DNA of 64,000 nt from CAWKAV01 sp963847735 (GCA_963847735.1 CAWKAV010000028.1:68607-132606), one strand, 5' to 3'. Counted from the first letter of the stretch, positions 1-9,429 are shown. Translations and numbers: made by a program. Notes: generated from the letters alone by a model not told the origin.

Positions 1-2124
1 CAGGTTAATCGGTGCAGCAACGGATGTGAGAGATGTAGGATCGTATTGATAGAGAGTGTGCTGATCCCCGCTTACTGCCAAACGTTGACCATCTTGGCTG
101 AAAGCCAGAGACGTAATCATGTTGATATCTTTGTGCAACAGTTTCCGAGGAGAGTCTTCGGTTGTGAGGTCCTGCAATAACAAGATACCATCAGAAATGA
201 CGGTCGCCAGTTTAGTACCGTCAGGACTATATTCAAGGCTGCTGATCGGGCCGTTATATTTGAGTTGTGAATCGTCGCCCATTGCCCAAACTATGATTGT
301 TCCATCTATACTGGCTGTGGCAAATGACATGCCATCAGGGTTAAACGCTATGCTGGTTATTTGCTCAGTATGCCCACTTAATGGGTCAGCGTACCTTACC
401 CCAGACTCTGTATCCCAAAGCTCTACCGTGCGATCCCACCCCCCGGAGACTAATACTTGATCGTCAGGACTAAATGCCGCTGATGCGACTCCTTTACTAT
501 GCCCCAAGGGTGTTCCATAACGCGGGGACCTAGTTTCAATATCCCACACTTGAATGGTACCATCACTGCTAGAGCTGGCTAAATATCTACTGTCATGACT
601 AAAGCTTACATCGGTTACCCAATCGTTATGTCCCACCAGCTCCTTGCCTGACAGGTCAGTCGTAACCATATCCAAGAGTTCAACAGTTCCATCCTCACGC
701 CCCACTGCCAAAAAGCGTCCGTCAGGGCTAAAGTCTAAACTCGAGGCCCATCCCCTATCGCCTAATTTGGGTTCAAATGCCGGTTCTAAGGTTGACGCAT
801 CCCATATAATGACTCGACCGTCCCAGCTGGATGACGCGAAATGGCGACCATCTGGTGTGAAATCAACTCCAACAACCCAGTCGTTGTGACCGGTGAGTGG
901 TGCAGCCTTGGGCCGCACAGTGCTTAAATCCCAAACGTTAACGGTTCCATCAACACTACCTGAAACGAGCAATTTGCCATCAGGGCTGAATGCCACTGCC
1001 AATACACTGTCTTTATGGCCGATAAGGGGCCCACCTTGTGGGTTCATTGTCTCTACATCCCAGAGTTGGATCTGGTTGTCCCGGGTTGCAGTAGCCAATA
1101 ACTTGCCGTCCGCACTGTATACCAGATTCATTATGGCCGATTCTGTGGATAAAATAGATTTGATAGCACGCGTCTTGAGAAAGACCTTAAGTGACGCACT
1201 ACGCGCTTCCAAGGTCGGTGCAAAGTTGTGCGCCTGGACCCCGGCAAGCAACATATTGACTCTTAGACTGTTTTCACTGTCATACAAACGGTCAGCATTA
1301 ACCGATAGCTGTCGTGAAAGTGCTACCAAAGACAGTGCTTCTGCACGTTTTTGTGCTATCGATGCTTTCAAGGCAATACCAGCAAAGGCAACAACCAACA
1401 TCAGCATCAGCATCGCAAAAAGTTTGAGTTGATTCGCGCGTCGCCGGCTCTCCCGTTGAGACAGCAGGGTCAAGTCTATGCTGAGAAGACCAGCTATTAG
1501 TTTTAATAAGGCTAGTTTTTTTCCGTCATGGCCTTCTCTTGCATCGGCAGCAATGGGTTCAGTCTGGGTGGACAATAACTGTTTGTCGAGCCCGACGTCA
1601 TAACGAACGGCAAGGGGAAAGCACTCCTGCAATTCTAGATTTTTGGTACTGGTGGCGCGGTGCAACTGACGAGAACGCTCTTTTGCACCTGGGGTCGGAA
1701 TATCGCTAGCACGGCGCAACGGGTGGGAATTAATCTTTGACTTTTGGCCTGGGACATTGCCAGCAAATGGCTCACCATCCACGATCAGGCATAAAACACG
1801 ATCTGCACCTCCTAGTGCTTTAAATGTGCGAATCTCTTCATTTACCCATTCTGACTGTGCGGAATGCGGAGAACAGATTACAATCAGGTAGCGAGACGCC
1901 TTGAGCGCACTAGTGATATGTTCTCCCAGTCCCGCTGCAGTCGGCAGATCTTCACGGTCTCTGAAAACAGGGTAAAGGCTTTTGGGCAGGTTGAGACTTG
2001 TCTCTTTCTGCAGGCTTTTGGGAATAGAGTACTTCTCAAGGGAACGGTGCAGCCATTCGGCCCACTTGGAATCGCTGTGGCTATAGCTAATAAAAGCTGA
2101 ATATTTGTATTGGTTTAAGTCCAT
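1..2124 (-). CDS. TIR - transmembrane - WD40 repeat protein (C-terminus beyond window)
   Basis: An uninterrupted minus-strand frame of 708 codons runs from ATG at 2124 off the left edge. Residues about 5-125 form a TIR domain: box 1 is FISYSHSD at residues 11-18, and a SEWVNEEI segment near residues 91-98 places E97 where TIR NADases carry their catalytic Glu. One membrane helix lies at about residues 232-252, followed by a helical linker. From about residue 328 there are eight to nine WD40 blades, several ending in WD (LWD, VWD, IWD), so the propeller is incomplete in this window. TIR domains cleave NAD or make signalling nucleotides in bacterial defence; the WD40 part is probably a sensor or scaffold. 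The membrane helix suggests an anchored protein, but topology is not clear. It lies on the same strand as the RyR-cyclase remnant. There is no strong ribosome-binding site before the ATG, so the start is likely but not certain. Defence function is inferred. Confidence 0.85.
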   Translation of the reverse strand, partial: MDLNQYKYSAFISYSHSDSKWAEWLHRSLEKYSIPKSLQKETSLNLPKSLYPVFRDREDLPTAAGLGEHITSALKASRYLIVICSPHSAQSEWVNEEIRTFKALGGADRVLCLIVDGEPFAGNVPGQKSKINSHPLRRASDIPTPGAKERSRQLHRATSTKNLELQECFPLAVRYDVGLDKQLLSTQTEPIAADAREGHDGKKLALLKLIAGLLSIDLTLLSQRESRRRANQLKLFAMLMLMLVVAFAGIALKASIAQKRAEALSLVALSRQLSVNADRLYDSENSLRVNMLLAGVQAHNFAPTLEARSASLKVFLKTRAIKSILSTESAIMNLVYSADGKLLATATRDNQIQLWDVETMNPQGGPLIGHKDSVLAVAFSPDGKLLVSGSVDGTVNVWDLSTVRPKAAPLTGHNDWVVGVDFTPDGRHFASSSWDGRVIIWDASTLEPAFEPKLGDRGWASSLDFSPDGRFLAVGREDGTVELLDMVTTDLSGKELVGHNDWVTDVSFSHDSRYLASSSSDGTIQVWDIETRSPRYGTPLGHSKGVASAAFSPDDQVLVSGGWDRTVELWDTESGVRYADPLSGHTEQITSIAFNPDGMSFATASIDGTIIVWAMGDDSQLKYNGPISSLEYSPDGTKLATVISDGILLLQDLTTEDSPRKLLHKDINMITSLAFSQDGQRLAVSGDQHTLYQYDPTSLTSVAAPINL

Positions 2125-2199
2125 TTCTGTGAACTTATGGAGACGGCATGACCGTCAATGGAAAAGACTTAAAGAGAATGAAGAAATGACAGGCAACCG

Positions 2200-2628
2200 C
2201 TATGGAATAACTAACATTATTTTTACCGAATCATCGGCGTTGTTTTTGTCTATGTAACCAAGCATATAAGTCTTTTCAGCAACTGCGGTTTTTACTGTTT
2301 CCTGGTCAGAAAGTTTTTTAGGTGGGCGCCCCTTACCGGTAAACACAAGGCGTGACCAATGGGCTTGTAATTGGGCCGGTGTCTTTTTGACCACCTTGGT
2401 ATAAAAATCATTCGTGATGCTCATCTCTTTCGGAAGATCAAGCGGTTCAGCGCGTTCCCCAGTTGGAAAACGCTTCGTACGACTGAGGTAAATATCTCCG
2501 ATTAGCTTGTCGGATAAAGAACTGGATGGATTTTGGCTATTCACTATTACGACGATTTCCTCGGAATGGGCCATTGAGGCGCACAGGACTAACAGCAACA
2601 TACATGTGGTCATTAATCGCGATCGCAT
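2200..2628 (-). CDS. PstS-like periplasmic phosphate/ligand-binding domain protein
   Basis: 142 residues with an N-terminal signal peptide (hydrophobic stretch ending near AMAHS, about residue 22). The mature part resembles the short PstS-like solute-binding proteins: it starts EEIVVIVNSQNP, contains an IYLSRTKRFPTG segment, and ends with a GYIDKNNADDSVKIMLVIP-type strand. It is much shorter than a transport PstS (about 320 residues), so it is probably a sensor or accessory protein rather than the binding protein of a full ABC importer; no pst permease genes are present. It starts 18 bp after the stop of the frameshifted porin on the same strand, a pairing that suggests one operon. The ATG is preceded by an AAGGAACCCCCG stretch. 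Confidence 0.75.
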   Translation of the reverse strand: MRSRLMTTCMLLLVLCASMAHSEEIVVIVNSQNPSSSLSDKLIGDIYLSRTKRFPTGERAEPLDLPKEMSITNDFYTKVVKKTPAQLQAHWSRLVFTGKGRPPKKLSDQETVKTAVAEKTYMLGYIDKNNADDSVKIMLVIP

Positions 2629-2645
2629 CGGGGGTTCCTTTGTTG

Positions 2646-3955
2646 TCAGTAGACAAAGCTAAGCGCTACACTCAATAACTTTATCTCATCCGGGAGAGGT
2701 TTGTTGTCTTTAGATAAAAACAGAGTCGCCCCCCGGTCGATTTTCTCGTACTGTACTTTAATAGCTACCTTTTCCAACAGATCGTAGCGAAGACCGATGG
2801 CCTTGGTGCGGCTGTCGCCAACCAAAGGACCGAACTTAAATCTATCGCCGCAGTTATTGGTGCAAGTGGACCCGATGTGGGATAAGAGTTTATCGGCATA
2901 TCACTTTTGTTATGGCTTTCCGAGTAAAACACATACGGTGTCCACTTGCCAAAACGATATCCTGCTAACAGGTAATAAGCATTGGTATCAGATTACGTTC
3001 ATATTGGCATCCCAACGACGCTGAACATATTCACCTGCAAAGGAGAATCGATATCCACTGTAACTTAAACCCAACGACGCGAAACTGGTCCTTCCTTCAT
3101 CCGACAACTCGTCGGCCAACTCTCCAAATGGCGGGAAAAATGGTGCAGCCTGGCGAAGGATTTGAGCATATTCGTCCAGAGTTCCAGGATCATGTACTTT
3201 CATTTTACCGCGAAGATATCCGGCACTCAGGGTCCAGTCTCCCCTTCTTAGAGAAATGCGCAATCCCAGAGCATTATCAATGTGTAGTGGTCCTTCCCAA
3301 GGGGATCATTATAAATATCGAATTTCCGCTTTGCTGCCAGTACCTGAGCTTGTAAATGGTAGCTGCCTATATTGGTTTCGTAAATCATATCAATGCCATC
3401 GACCCCTGAAAACGGCACTAATGAGTAAACATCATGCGGTAAACGCAAAGGTAAATAAGCGAAATCCACATTTGAATAGTCTGAAGCCATAAAAGTTGGA
3501 AACTTGATCCGACCTACCCGGATTGTAAGGTTTTCGTTCGGATGATAAGCCAGATAACACCATTCAAGATTTGGTTCAAATTTGCCATTAACATCCATTT
3601 CCAACAGGCCCTGGATCGTTGCTGAAAATTTTTCTGAAGGTTCTAGGCTGACCTGTATGCCCAGATTGCTGTCAATGTCGGGTGACCAACTGTCATCAAC
3701 GCCTTTAGCTTGAATGTAGCTGTTACGAAAATAGGCATCATCGGAGTTGCTTTTGGCGAGGCCTAATGTGCCAAAAGCCTCCATGGAAAAGGGTAGTCCC
3801 TCAACGGCAAGAGCATTGGGTGTATATGAAAAAAGCGCAACTAAAGCAAACAATAATAATGAAAAAGTCCGCCATGATACGATATCGCGATGCAACATAG
3901 AAAAAGGCCTAATATCCAGAAAATCTCGGGAGCTTCGTCCTTCACGTAGTCCCAT
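2646..3955 (-). pseudogene. Outer-membrane porin-like gene with three frameshifts
   Basis: ATG at 3955 follows GGGGGATTCTTAAAG. The first 50 residues include a signal peptide ending near NALAVEG, then beta-barrel-like sequence (AFGTLGLAKSN, LTIRVGRIKFPTFMASDYSN, NIGSYHLQAQV). The frame is lost near 3290-3300 and resumes as ALGLRISLRRGDWTLSAGY. It is lost again near 2985-2995, resuming as DTNAYYLLAGYRFGKWTPYV, and again near 2835-2870, resuming as FGPLVGDSRTKAIGLRYD. The last frame ends in LLSVALSFVY-stop at 2646, a typical terminal beta-strand ending in an aromatic residue. All pieces join into one plausible barrel of about 430 residues. Either the gene is decaying or these are sequencing indels. 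Most genes elsewhere in the window are intact, which favours decay. Confidence 0.7.
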
Positions 3956-4208
3956 CTTTAAGAATCCCCCATTTAATAATTAAGCAATCTGAACCCGAGG
4001 AATAAAAAATCGCCATTAAAATTGATTAAATCATAAAACCGCAGCTCAATGAATTAAGTCAAGAAATTTGATTGCCACCCTATTTGCCGTGTCGCCCACT
4101 AGAATTAAAGACATAATCAGTGAATTAATGCATAAACCAGTAAGAATTGGACGAATAGCTGGCTCATGTTTGATGTCAAACTCAATAAGGCCATATGAGA
4201 AAAGAAAT
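3956..4208. other. AT-rich intergenic region, no gene seen
   Basis: An AT-rich gap between the remnants of the RyR-cyclase gene and the porin start. It should hold the porin promoter and ribosome-binding site. I see no open frame with family resemblance and no clear terminator. Confidence 0.5.
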
Positions 4209-6563
4209 TCAAACATTACGAGACATTTTTAAAGAACAGTCCTTACGACGTTGTGGTTTATTTTCTCTGGATTGTCGAACGTGTGATACGGAGACAACGC
4301 CATAATCTTTTGGCAATACCACCTGCCCAGCGTAATCAAATCTGACCCCATCAAGCCCTGTCGCATGTGCCAGGGCAACAAATGTCTCACTGGCGTGAAT
4401 ATGGCCAGGCGGTGTGATTGGTTCCATGCGCGCACCTCGGATCACGTAGGCCCCCAAAAAACTCACCCTGTCGATAATGGGATCTGTAAATGAATAGGTG
4501 GGGCCCGCATCCAAAGATATCCGAAACAGCAGTTCTGCAGGGAGGCCGTATCGTGACCAGTCTGTTTCATTGGTTTTCTTTTGGAGTGCTGTGGCAGTTG
4601 TTCTGCTGTCGCGATGTCCTTAAAAACCAGAAAAAGCTCCATCGCCCTGGGTGCTTTTTGATAAAATTCGGGACTTGAACCGGTTAATTATTTTGCCGAC
4701 ATGGCCTAACGAATAGTCGAGAAAAATTGACCATCTGATGTTCGGTCAGCTTACTGAACCCTTTAACGTCGGCAAATAACATTGGCAAATAGGTATGGTG
4801 TCGAACTTTCTCTTGAAGGGGCTCTTTTGACACATGAATTGTCGGAGTAATTTGTTTTTGAGATTTGTCTCCATGCAAAGGGAAGGGGTTAATGCTGATG
4901 AATGTGTGTGGAGCATGCTTTGCCAGTGGTGGACAGTTGAAGCCGTTCCACCAGGTAGACCCTCTGTCTGACCATCCCATACGGCCAAAGCATAGATTGA
5001 CGTATTAAGTGTTTGACTACGGGCTACAGCCGAGCCGTACAAGAAGAGGTTGGCAAACTCAAAATTGGTCTGATTACTGGATAATTCATTGTGAACCCCC
5101 AATACATGGATCTTTACCGCCCGTTCCAGTACATACTCAAAACGTTTGAGCCAGCCTCCGCCAGTTATGACATTGACGCTCTCTTCGATAAACCGCTCTT
5201 TTTCGAAAGGAAGAATAATATTGATTTCCCCTCCTCTTTTTAATCATTTCTTCCAGAAAAATGATATCGGACCCACAGGCTCGCAGAGGCGTAGGCGATA
5301 CCGGCGTTTATCTCTTCCAACTCTCTGGAGATCGCACTTCTGACATGCTCCTCCATATCTGCGGGAAATCTTTTCATGGGATGATTAAGGCGGTCGATCA
5401 TATGTCCAGTAAAAGCGACTACCGTAGGTACTTGGAAGCAGTCGTCAAGTTGAGCCATCTCTGCACCGGTTTCTAGTAAAATAACCCTGACCTGCTTCCG
5501 CATCGATGCGATGTCTCTAATTTCGCCTTGAGCCTTTTGTGCAGCATGGTTGTACCAGATTCTAGCCTCATCAAGGTTAGCAGTCAGTAAATGTGCTTCT
5601 CCGAGGGTGGCGTAAAGCCAGTGTGAAACTTCTGCCACTTCGAGAGTTTTAAGCTTAGTTCGGCAAAGATTCTCTACAGTTCGGGCAAGGGAGTTGCTTG
5701 TTTGTAAATCTCCGGCAAACAGGGCCATGGTCGCTGAATTGATGCCATTATAATAGGCTTGTTCAATGTCCTTCTTTTAGGGCGCTAGATGTCGCTTTAT
5801 GGTAGATAGAAAATGCCTCCCGAAATTTTTCGGTGCGGTGGCCTGAATTAATCTCTAAAAAGGCCAAATCCTTAAAAGTGCGTCCAAGAATGCCGTAGGT
5901 TTCACTGTCATCGGCCCCCTGATTGACTAGTCTTAGCAGTCGCTTTCCCGCTTCTTCCGCCGCCCCGCTTTGCGCCAAAGCGAGAGCGCACTGCTGTTGC
6001 ATTTTCACAAACAGGATTCTTGAAGGATCGGAATGGTTCTCGAGCATGACTGTTTCGTTAAGTAACTCAAGACCTTTTGAAAGAATGTCATATGCAAGGA
6101 GAGCTTCTCCCGCCCGAAGAGTTTTTTCTCCGAGTAAACAGTAGAGTTCAGGTCGGCCTGCCCATGTGGATGGATTATGGCTTTTCCAATAGGTAAAAAG
6201 TTGGGTTGTGTTTAGAACCTCGCGCTGAAGTGCTCTCGCCTCCTCCTCAAGACTTTCTGTAATGTTGTTATCTTGCTTCTCGAGGGGATGGATGGTGTAC
6301 CCCATTTTGAGGACAGTCTTGATGATACCTTCTGAAACCTTGCGATCATATTCTTTTTCTTCTTCCGGAAGGTCCTCATAATTTACCAAACAGGGGTGAT
6401 ACTTTTGGGAGTTGTGCCGCTCTTTTCCGAAGGACCATCCGTCGGCATAACGCTGGGTCGCCCATATATCGTGGGTGTTTTTCGCAAGTTTTTCAATCAG
6501 GTCTTTTAATGATTTGTTTAATTCTATATCCGAAACATCAATCGGTTGCGGCGTATATACCAT
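4209..6563 (-). pseudogene. RyR - TPR-like - SLOG-like - class III nucleotidyl cyclase protein, multiply frameshifted
   Basis: ATG at 6563 follows AGGAGCGACA. Residues about 3-95 match the RyR domain (YTPQPIDVSD, NTHDIWATQRYADGWSFG, HPCLVNYEDLPEEEKEYDR). A helical TPR-like region follows (GRPELYCLLGEKTLRAGEAL and on), resembling the TRAFs-binding region of bacterial homologues. Next is a SLOG-like Rossmann segment (FTGHMIDRLNHPMKRFP, GSDIIFLEEM, INIILPFEKERF). Last comes a class III cyclase: MLFADVKGFSKLTE, then a QGDGAF block, LFLVFKDIATAEQL and DAGPTYSFTDPIIDRVSFLGA. To read through, the frame must change near 5765, 5275, 5230, 4910, 4700, 4640 and 4570. Seven or more indels in 2.4 kb make a dead gene likely. 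Cyclases of this class make cAMP or cGMP; RyR and SLOG domains are associated with nucleotide signalling and conflict systems. The exact 3' end is uncertain. Confidence 0.75.
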
Positions 6564-6735
6564 TGTCGCTCCTGTGAAGTCTGATGATCTGTGTAACTAA
6601 AACATAGCCTCAGTATATTGATTACAGTCCCCCCGGAAAAGCCCTAATGTTTACAGGGGGCCAGGCCGTTCATCATCGTCGCCACACAGGGCTAACGCTT
6701 TTTGAGTGCCTCACCCCGTGAAAGTTAAGTTTTTA
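6564..6735. other. Non-coding gap upstream of the RyR-cyclase remnant
   Basis: Contains the presumed promoter region of the minus-strand RyR-cyclase gene. I see no open frame of note. The right end merges into the degenerate tRNA-Glu. Confidence 0.4.
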
Positions 6736-6814
6736 TAGGCTTTTTGTCCAGACTGATCTAGGCCATCGCCCTTTCACGGCCGTGACAGGGGTTCGAATCC
6801 CCTAGGGCATACCA
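6736..6814 (+). pseudogene. Degenerate tRNA-Glu (TTC) with intact 3' half
   Basis: The segment CGCCCTTTCACGG carries an anticodon loop CTTTCAC (anticodon TTC, Glu). It is followed by a perfect T-arm AGGGGTTCGAATCCCCT, an acceptor strand AGGGCAT, discriminator A and encoded CCA ending at 6814. The 5' side (TTTGTCCAGACTGATCTAGG) is recognisably a D-arm, but the 5' acceptor strand does not pair with the 3' strand and the anticodon stem has a mismatch. It therefore looks like a pseudo-tRNA or a 3'-half attachment remnant rather than a working gene. It marks the right edge of the accessory block at 1-6.7 kb. Confidence 0.65.
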
Positions 6815-6821
6815 TTCATGG

Positions 6822-6857
6822 CCCCCGTGAGCAAATTTTTCATGTTTGCGGGGTTTT
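6822..6857 (+). terminator. Rho-independent terminator after the tRNA-Glu remnant
   Basis: CCCC and GCAAA pair with TTTGC and GGGG around a loop, followed by TTTTCGTCTTTT. A typical post-tRNA terminator. Confidence 0.65.
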
Positions 6858-6959
6858 CGTCTTTTAGACTTCATTCTTTACCCGCCGTGCGGTTTTCTGT
6901 AGATTGGATTTGCTTGAAAATTGCTTTCCGTAGGGGTTGGAAATGACGCAGGCAAGCAT

Positions 6960-8735
6960 ATGAGAAAATCTGAGATCAGCTTTGGAGCCTTTGCCAGGGA
7001 GATTTCCCTTCAGCAAAGACACATCAGCTACAACGAATTAGCCCCCAAGCCGGAAAAGGATCATATGGGTCAGGAGATCCCCTACCGGCCCCCCAAAGTG
7101 CAGCTTCGCCGCATTGATATTTTCAGGCTCCTCACTCCTTATCTCAGCGTTCGCTTTATAGGACAGGTCAAGACTGTCGCGCCGCTGGCTGTCTATCTTG
7201 TGTTATTCCAGATATTTATTCTCAGACAGAACATCACTGAAGCATGGGCGGTCACGGCTGGATTGTGTGCAGTTATTTTGGGACTTATGCTCTTCATAGA
7301 GGGTTTGAAACAGGGCTTGATGCCGTTTGGTGAAACTATCGGTTATGCACTTCCTGCCAAATCTCCGCTACCGGTGGTGCTGCTGATCTCTCTACTGCTG
7401 GGTGTAGGGGTAACATTTGCTGAACCAGCCATTGGTGCTCTCAAGAAAGCCGGATCTATCGTAAGCGTTGAGCGGGCGCCATATCTCTATGCCCTGCTCA
7501 ATGAGTGGGCCGGAACTCTCGTACTTGTCGTCGGTGCATGTGTCGGACTGGCGGTTATTTTAGGCACATTGCGTTTTTTGTATGGCTGGAGTCTCAAACC
7601 TCTGATCTATACAACACTAATTCCGGCCATCGGACTTACTCTTTACATGATGCTTGATGCGGACCTGTCCAATGTCGTCGGTCTTGCCTGGGATTGTGGC
7701 GCCGTGACCACAGGACCTGTGACTGTTCCGCTGGTGCTTTCACTTGGTATCGGCATTACTGCCGCTGCCGGAAAAGGAAACAATCCACTCTCCGGCTTTG
7801 GCATCGTCACCATGGCCTCGCTGTTTCCCGTGATCGGCGTAATGCTTCTGACCATTTATGTCTCTCATAATATTACGCCTGAAGCAATTATTGAAGCTGT
7901 ACTGGCCTCTTCTGCAGTGACAACAACGGTACCGTGGCATGCACTCACTCCTTGGTCCGAGATTGTCCTCGGCCTTCGCGCTATTGTCCCCCTGGCGGTT
8001 TTTCTGCTGATAGTGATGAAGCTGGTACTGCGCGAGCAAATTCGCCATAGTCTGATCATTGCCTATGGTGTCACCCTGTGCGTTTTCGGCATGATCATGT
8101 TTAATCTTGGCCTGAGCTATGGTCTCTCTAACCTTGGGGGCCAGGCAGGAGCACTGGTGCCCGCTGCCTTTGCTGAGATTAAGTCGGTGGCTGGATCGCC
8201 TCTGTACGCTTATGCAAACGGTCTTTTCGCTGCCCTTTCCTTTGCCTGGTTGCTTGGCTTCGGCGCTACGCTTGCTGAACCGGCACTCAATGCACTGGGG
8301 ATGACGGTTGAGAATCTGACTAACGGCGCATTTAAGAAATCTATGCTTATGTACAGTGTCTCAATTGGTGTCGGTTGTGGGATTACCATCGGTGTTGCCA
8401 AGATAATTTTTGACATCCCACTGGAATATTTATTGATACCCGGTTATGTTCTTGCTGCGGTGCTGACATATTTGTCCAGCGAGGAATTTGTCAATGTCGC
8501 ATGGGATAGCGCCGGAGTCACCACAGGGCCTGTGACTGTCCCCCTGGTTCTTGCCATGGGCCTCGGATTGGGCAATGCGGTCGAAGCAAAAGAGGGATTT
8601 GGTATTCTGGCCATGGCATCAGTAGGGCCTGTTGTTCTGGTGCTCGCTGTTGGCTTGTGGATTCAATGGAAGGTTAAACGGAAGCATGCTGCTTTGGGAC
8701 AGGCCTCAGGGGTGGCCGAAGGGATGGCGAAATGA
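6960..8735 (+). CDS. DUF1538 family membrane permease with internal duplication
   Basis: 591 residues, strongly hydrophobic, with many membrane helices. The protein is an internal duplication. Each half carries an AEPA-x2-AL motif (about residues 153 and 438) and, about 90 residues later, a WD-x2-G/A-VTTGPVTVPLVL motif (about residues 245 and 516). This is the DUF1538 arrangement. The repeated motifs in two halves suggest a pseudo-symmetric transporter or channel, but the substrate is unknown. ATG 6960 is chosen because the upstream part of the frame is unlike the family; a later start at the MGQEIPYRPP segment is possible. The stop overlaps the next gene by ATGA, so translation is coupled to two PII-like genes, which suggests that the permease is controlled by small-molecule or nucleotide sensing through PII proteins, as AmtB is by GlnK. 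Confidence 0.85.
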   Translation: MRKSEISFGAFAREISLQQRHISYNELAPKPEKDHMGQEIPYRPPKVQLRRIDIFRLLTPYLSVRFIGQVKTVAPLAVYLVLFQIFILRQNITEAWAVTAGLCAVILGLMLFIEGLKQGLMPFGETIGYALPAKSPLPVVLLISLLLGVGVTFAEPAIGALKKAGSIVSVERAPYLYALLNEWAGTLVLVVGACVGLAVILGTLRFLYGWSLKPLIYTTLIPAIGLTLYMMLDADLSNVVGLAWDCGAVTTGPVTVPLVLSLGIGITAAAGKGNNPLSGFGIVTMASLFPVIGVMLLTIYVSHNITPEAIIEAVLASSAVTTTVPWHALTPWSEIVLGLRAIVPLAVFLLIVMKLVLREQIRHSLIIAYGVTLCVFGMIMFNLGLSYGLSNLGGQAGALVPAAFAEIKSVAGSPLYAYANGLFAALSFAWLLGFGATLAEPALNALGMTVENLTNGAFKKSMLMYSVSIGVGCGITIGVAKIIFDIPLEYLLIPGYVLAAVLTYLSSEEFVNVAWDSAGVTTGPVTVPLVLAMGLGLGNAVEAKEGFGILAMASVGPVVLVLAVGLWIQWKVKRKHAALGQASGVAEGMAK

Positions 8736-9097
8736 AAAAGCGCTCAATCACTGTATTGACCGATGTCTCACTGATCACCTGCATTGTGCAGCGTGGCCTT
8801 GCTGACAATATTATCAAAGCTGCTCAGGAGGCAGGTGCACAGGGTGCTACGACTTATTATGCGCATGGCAGCGGTGTGCGTGAAAGGCTGGGAGTTCTCG
8901 GCGTGGCAATTGACGTGGAAAAGGAAGTCGTTAACATCGTCGTGGCTTCGGATCAGGTGGATCGGATCTTTGAGAAAATGTTCCTTGTCGGAAAACTTGA
9001 CACTCCGGGGAAAGGGTTTATGTATATCACGCCACTGGAGAAAGCTGCAACCTATATCCCTTTGGAAATCATTGAAAAGCTGACAAAGAGACAATGA
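8732..9097 (+). CDS. PII-like nitrogen-regulatory family protein (first copy)
   Basis: 121 residues of the PII / GlnB-like fold: SITVLTDVSLITCIVQRG as first strand, then AQGATTYYAHGSGVRE, where PII proteins place the T-loop, and a C-terminal GKGFMYITPLEKAATYIP segment. It lacks the classical T-loop Tyr51 context of GlnB, so it is a divergent member. It overlaps the DUF1538 permease stop and the following PII-like start by 4 bp each (ATGA), giving a tightly coupled three-gene operon. Its likely role is a ligand-sensing regulator of the permease; this is inferred from linkage only. Confidence 0.8.
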   Translation: MKKRSITVLTDVSLITCIVQRGLADNIIKAAQEAGAQGATTYYAHGSGVRERLGVLGVAIDVEKEVVNIVVASDQVDRIFEKMFLVGKLDTPGKGFMYITPLEKAATYIPLEIIEKLTKRQ

Positions 9098-9429
9098 AAG
9101 CTGAACGCTGCAAACTCATAACCTGCATCTTGCCTAATAAAGGGAATGCACTTTCAACCATGGCGGCATTGAAATCCGCTTACGGGATCATTACAGCCAA
9201 CATGAACTTTGCCAGAGGTGTAGGCAGGATGACGCCTCTGGCTTACCGTGGAATCGGCGAACAAGCCGAGAAGGAAATTCTCACCGTAGTGGTCCCTGAG
9301 GCACAGGCTGACGAGATCTTCTCCTTTATTTACTATGAGGCTCAGATCAACAGGCCGCAAGGTGGGTTGATGTATATGCAAACATTACAGCGGTGCATTC
9401 CCTTCTCGCTCCCCGATATATCCGAATAA
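9094..9429 (+). CDS. PII-like nitrogen-regulatory family protein (second copy)
   Basis: 111 residues, a second PII-like protein (CKLITCILPNKGNALSTMAAL, NFARGVGRMTPLAYRG, GGLMYMQTLQRCIPFSLPD). It is clearly different from the first copy, so it is not a recent duplicate. A heterotrimer or a pair of separate sensors would both be possible. It is the last gene of the DUF1538 operon. Confidence 0.75.
   Translation: MKAERCKLITCILPNKGNALSTMAALKSAYGIITANMNFARGVGRMTPLAYRGIGEQAEKEILTVVVPEAQADEIFSFIYYEAQINRPQGGLMYMQTLQRCIPFSLPDISE

Noticed and set aside
119..1432. Several plus-strand open frames
   Set aside because: They are shadows of the WD40 repeats on the minus strand, where a continuous 708-codon frame with domain motifs exists.
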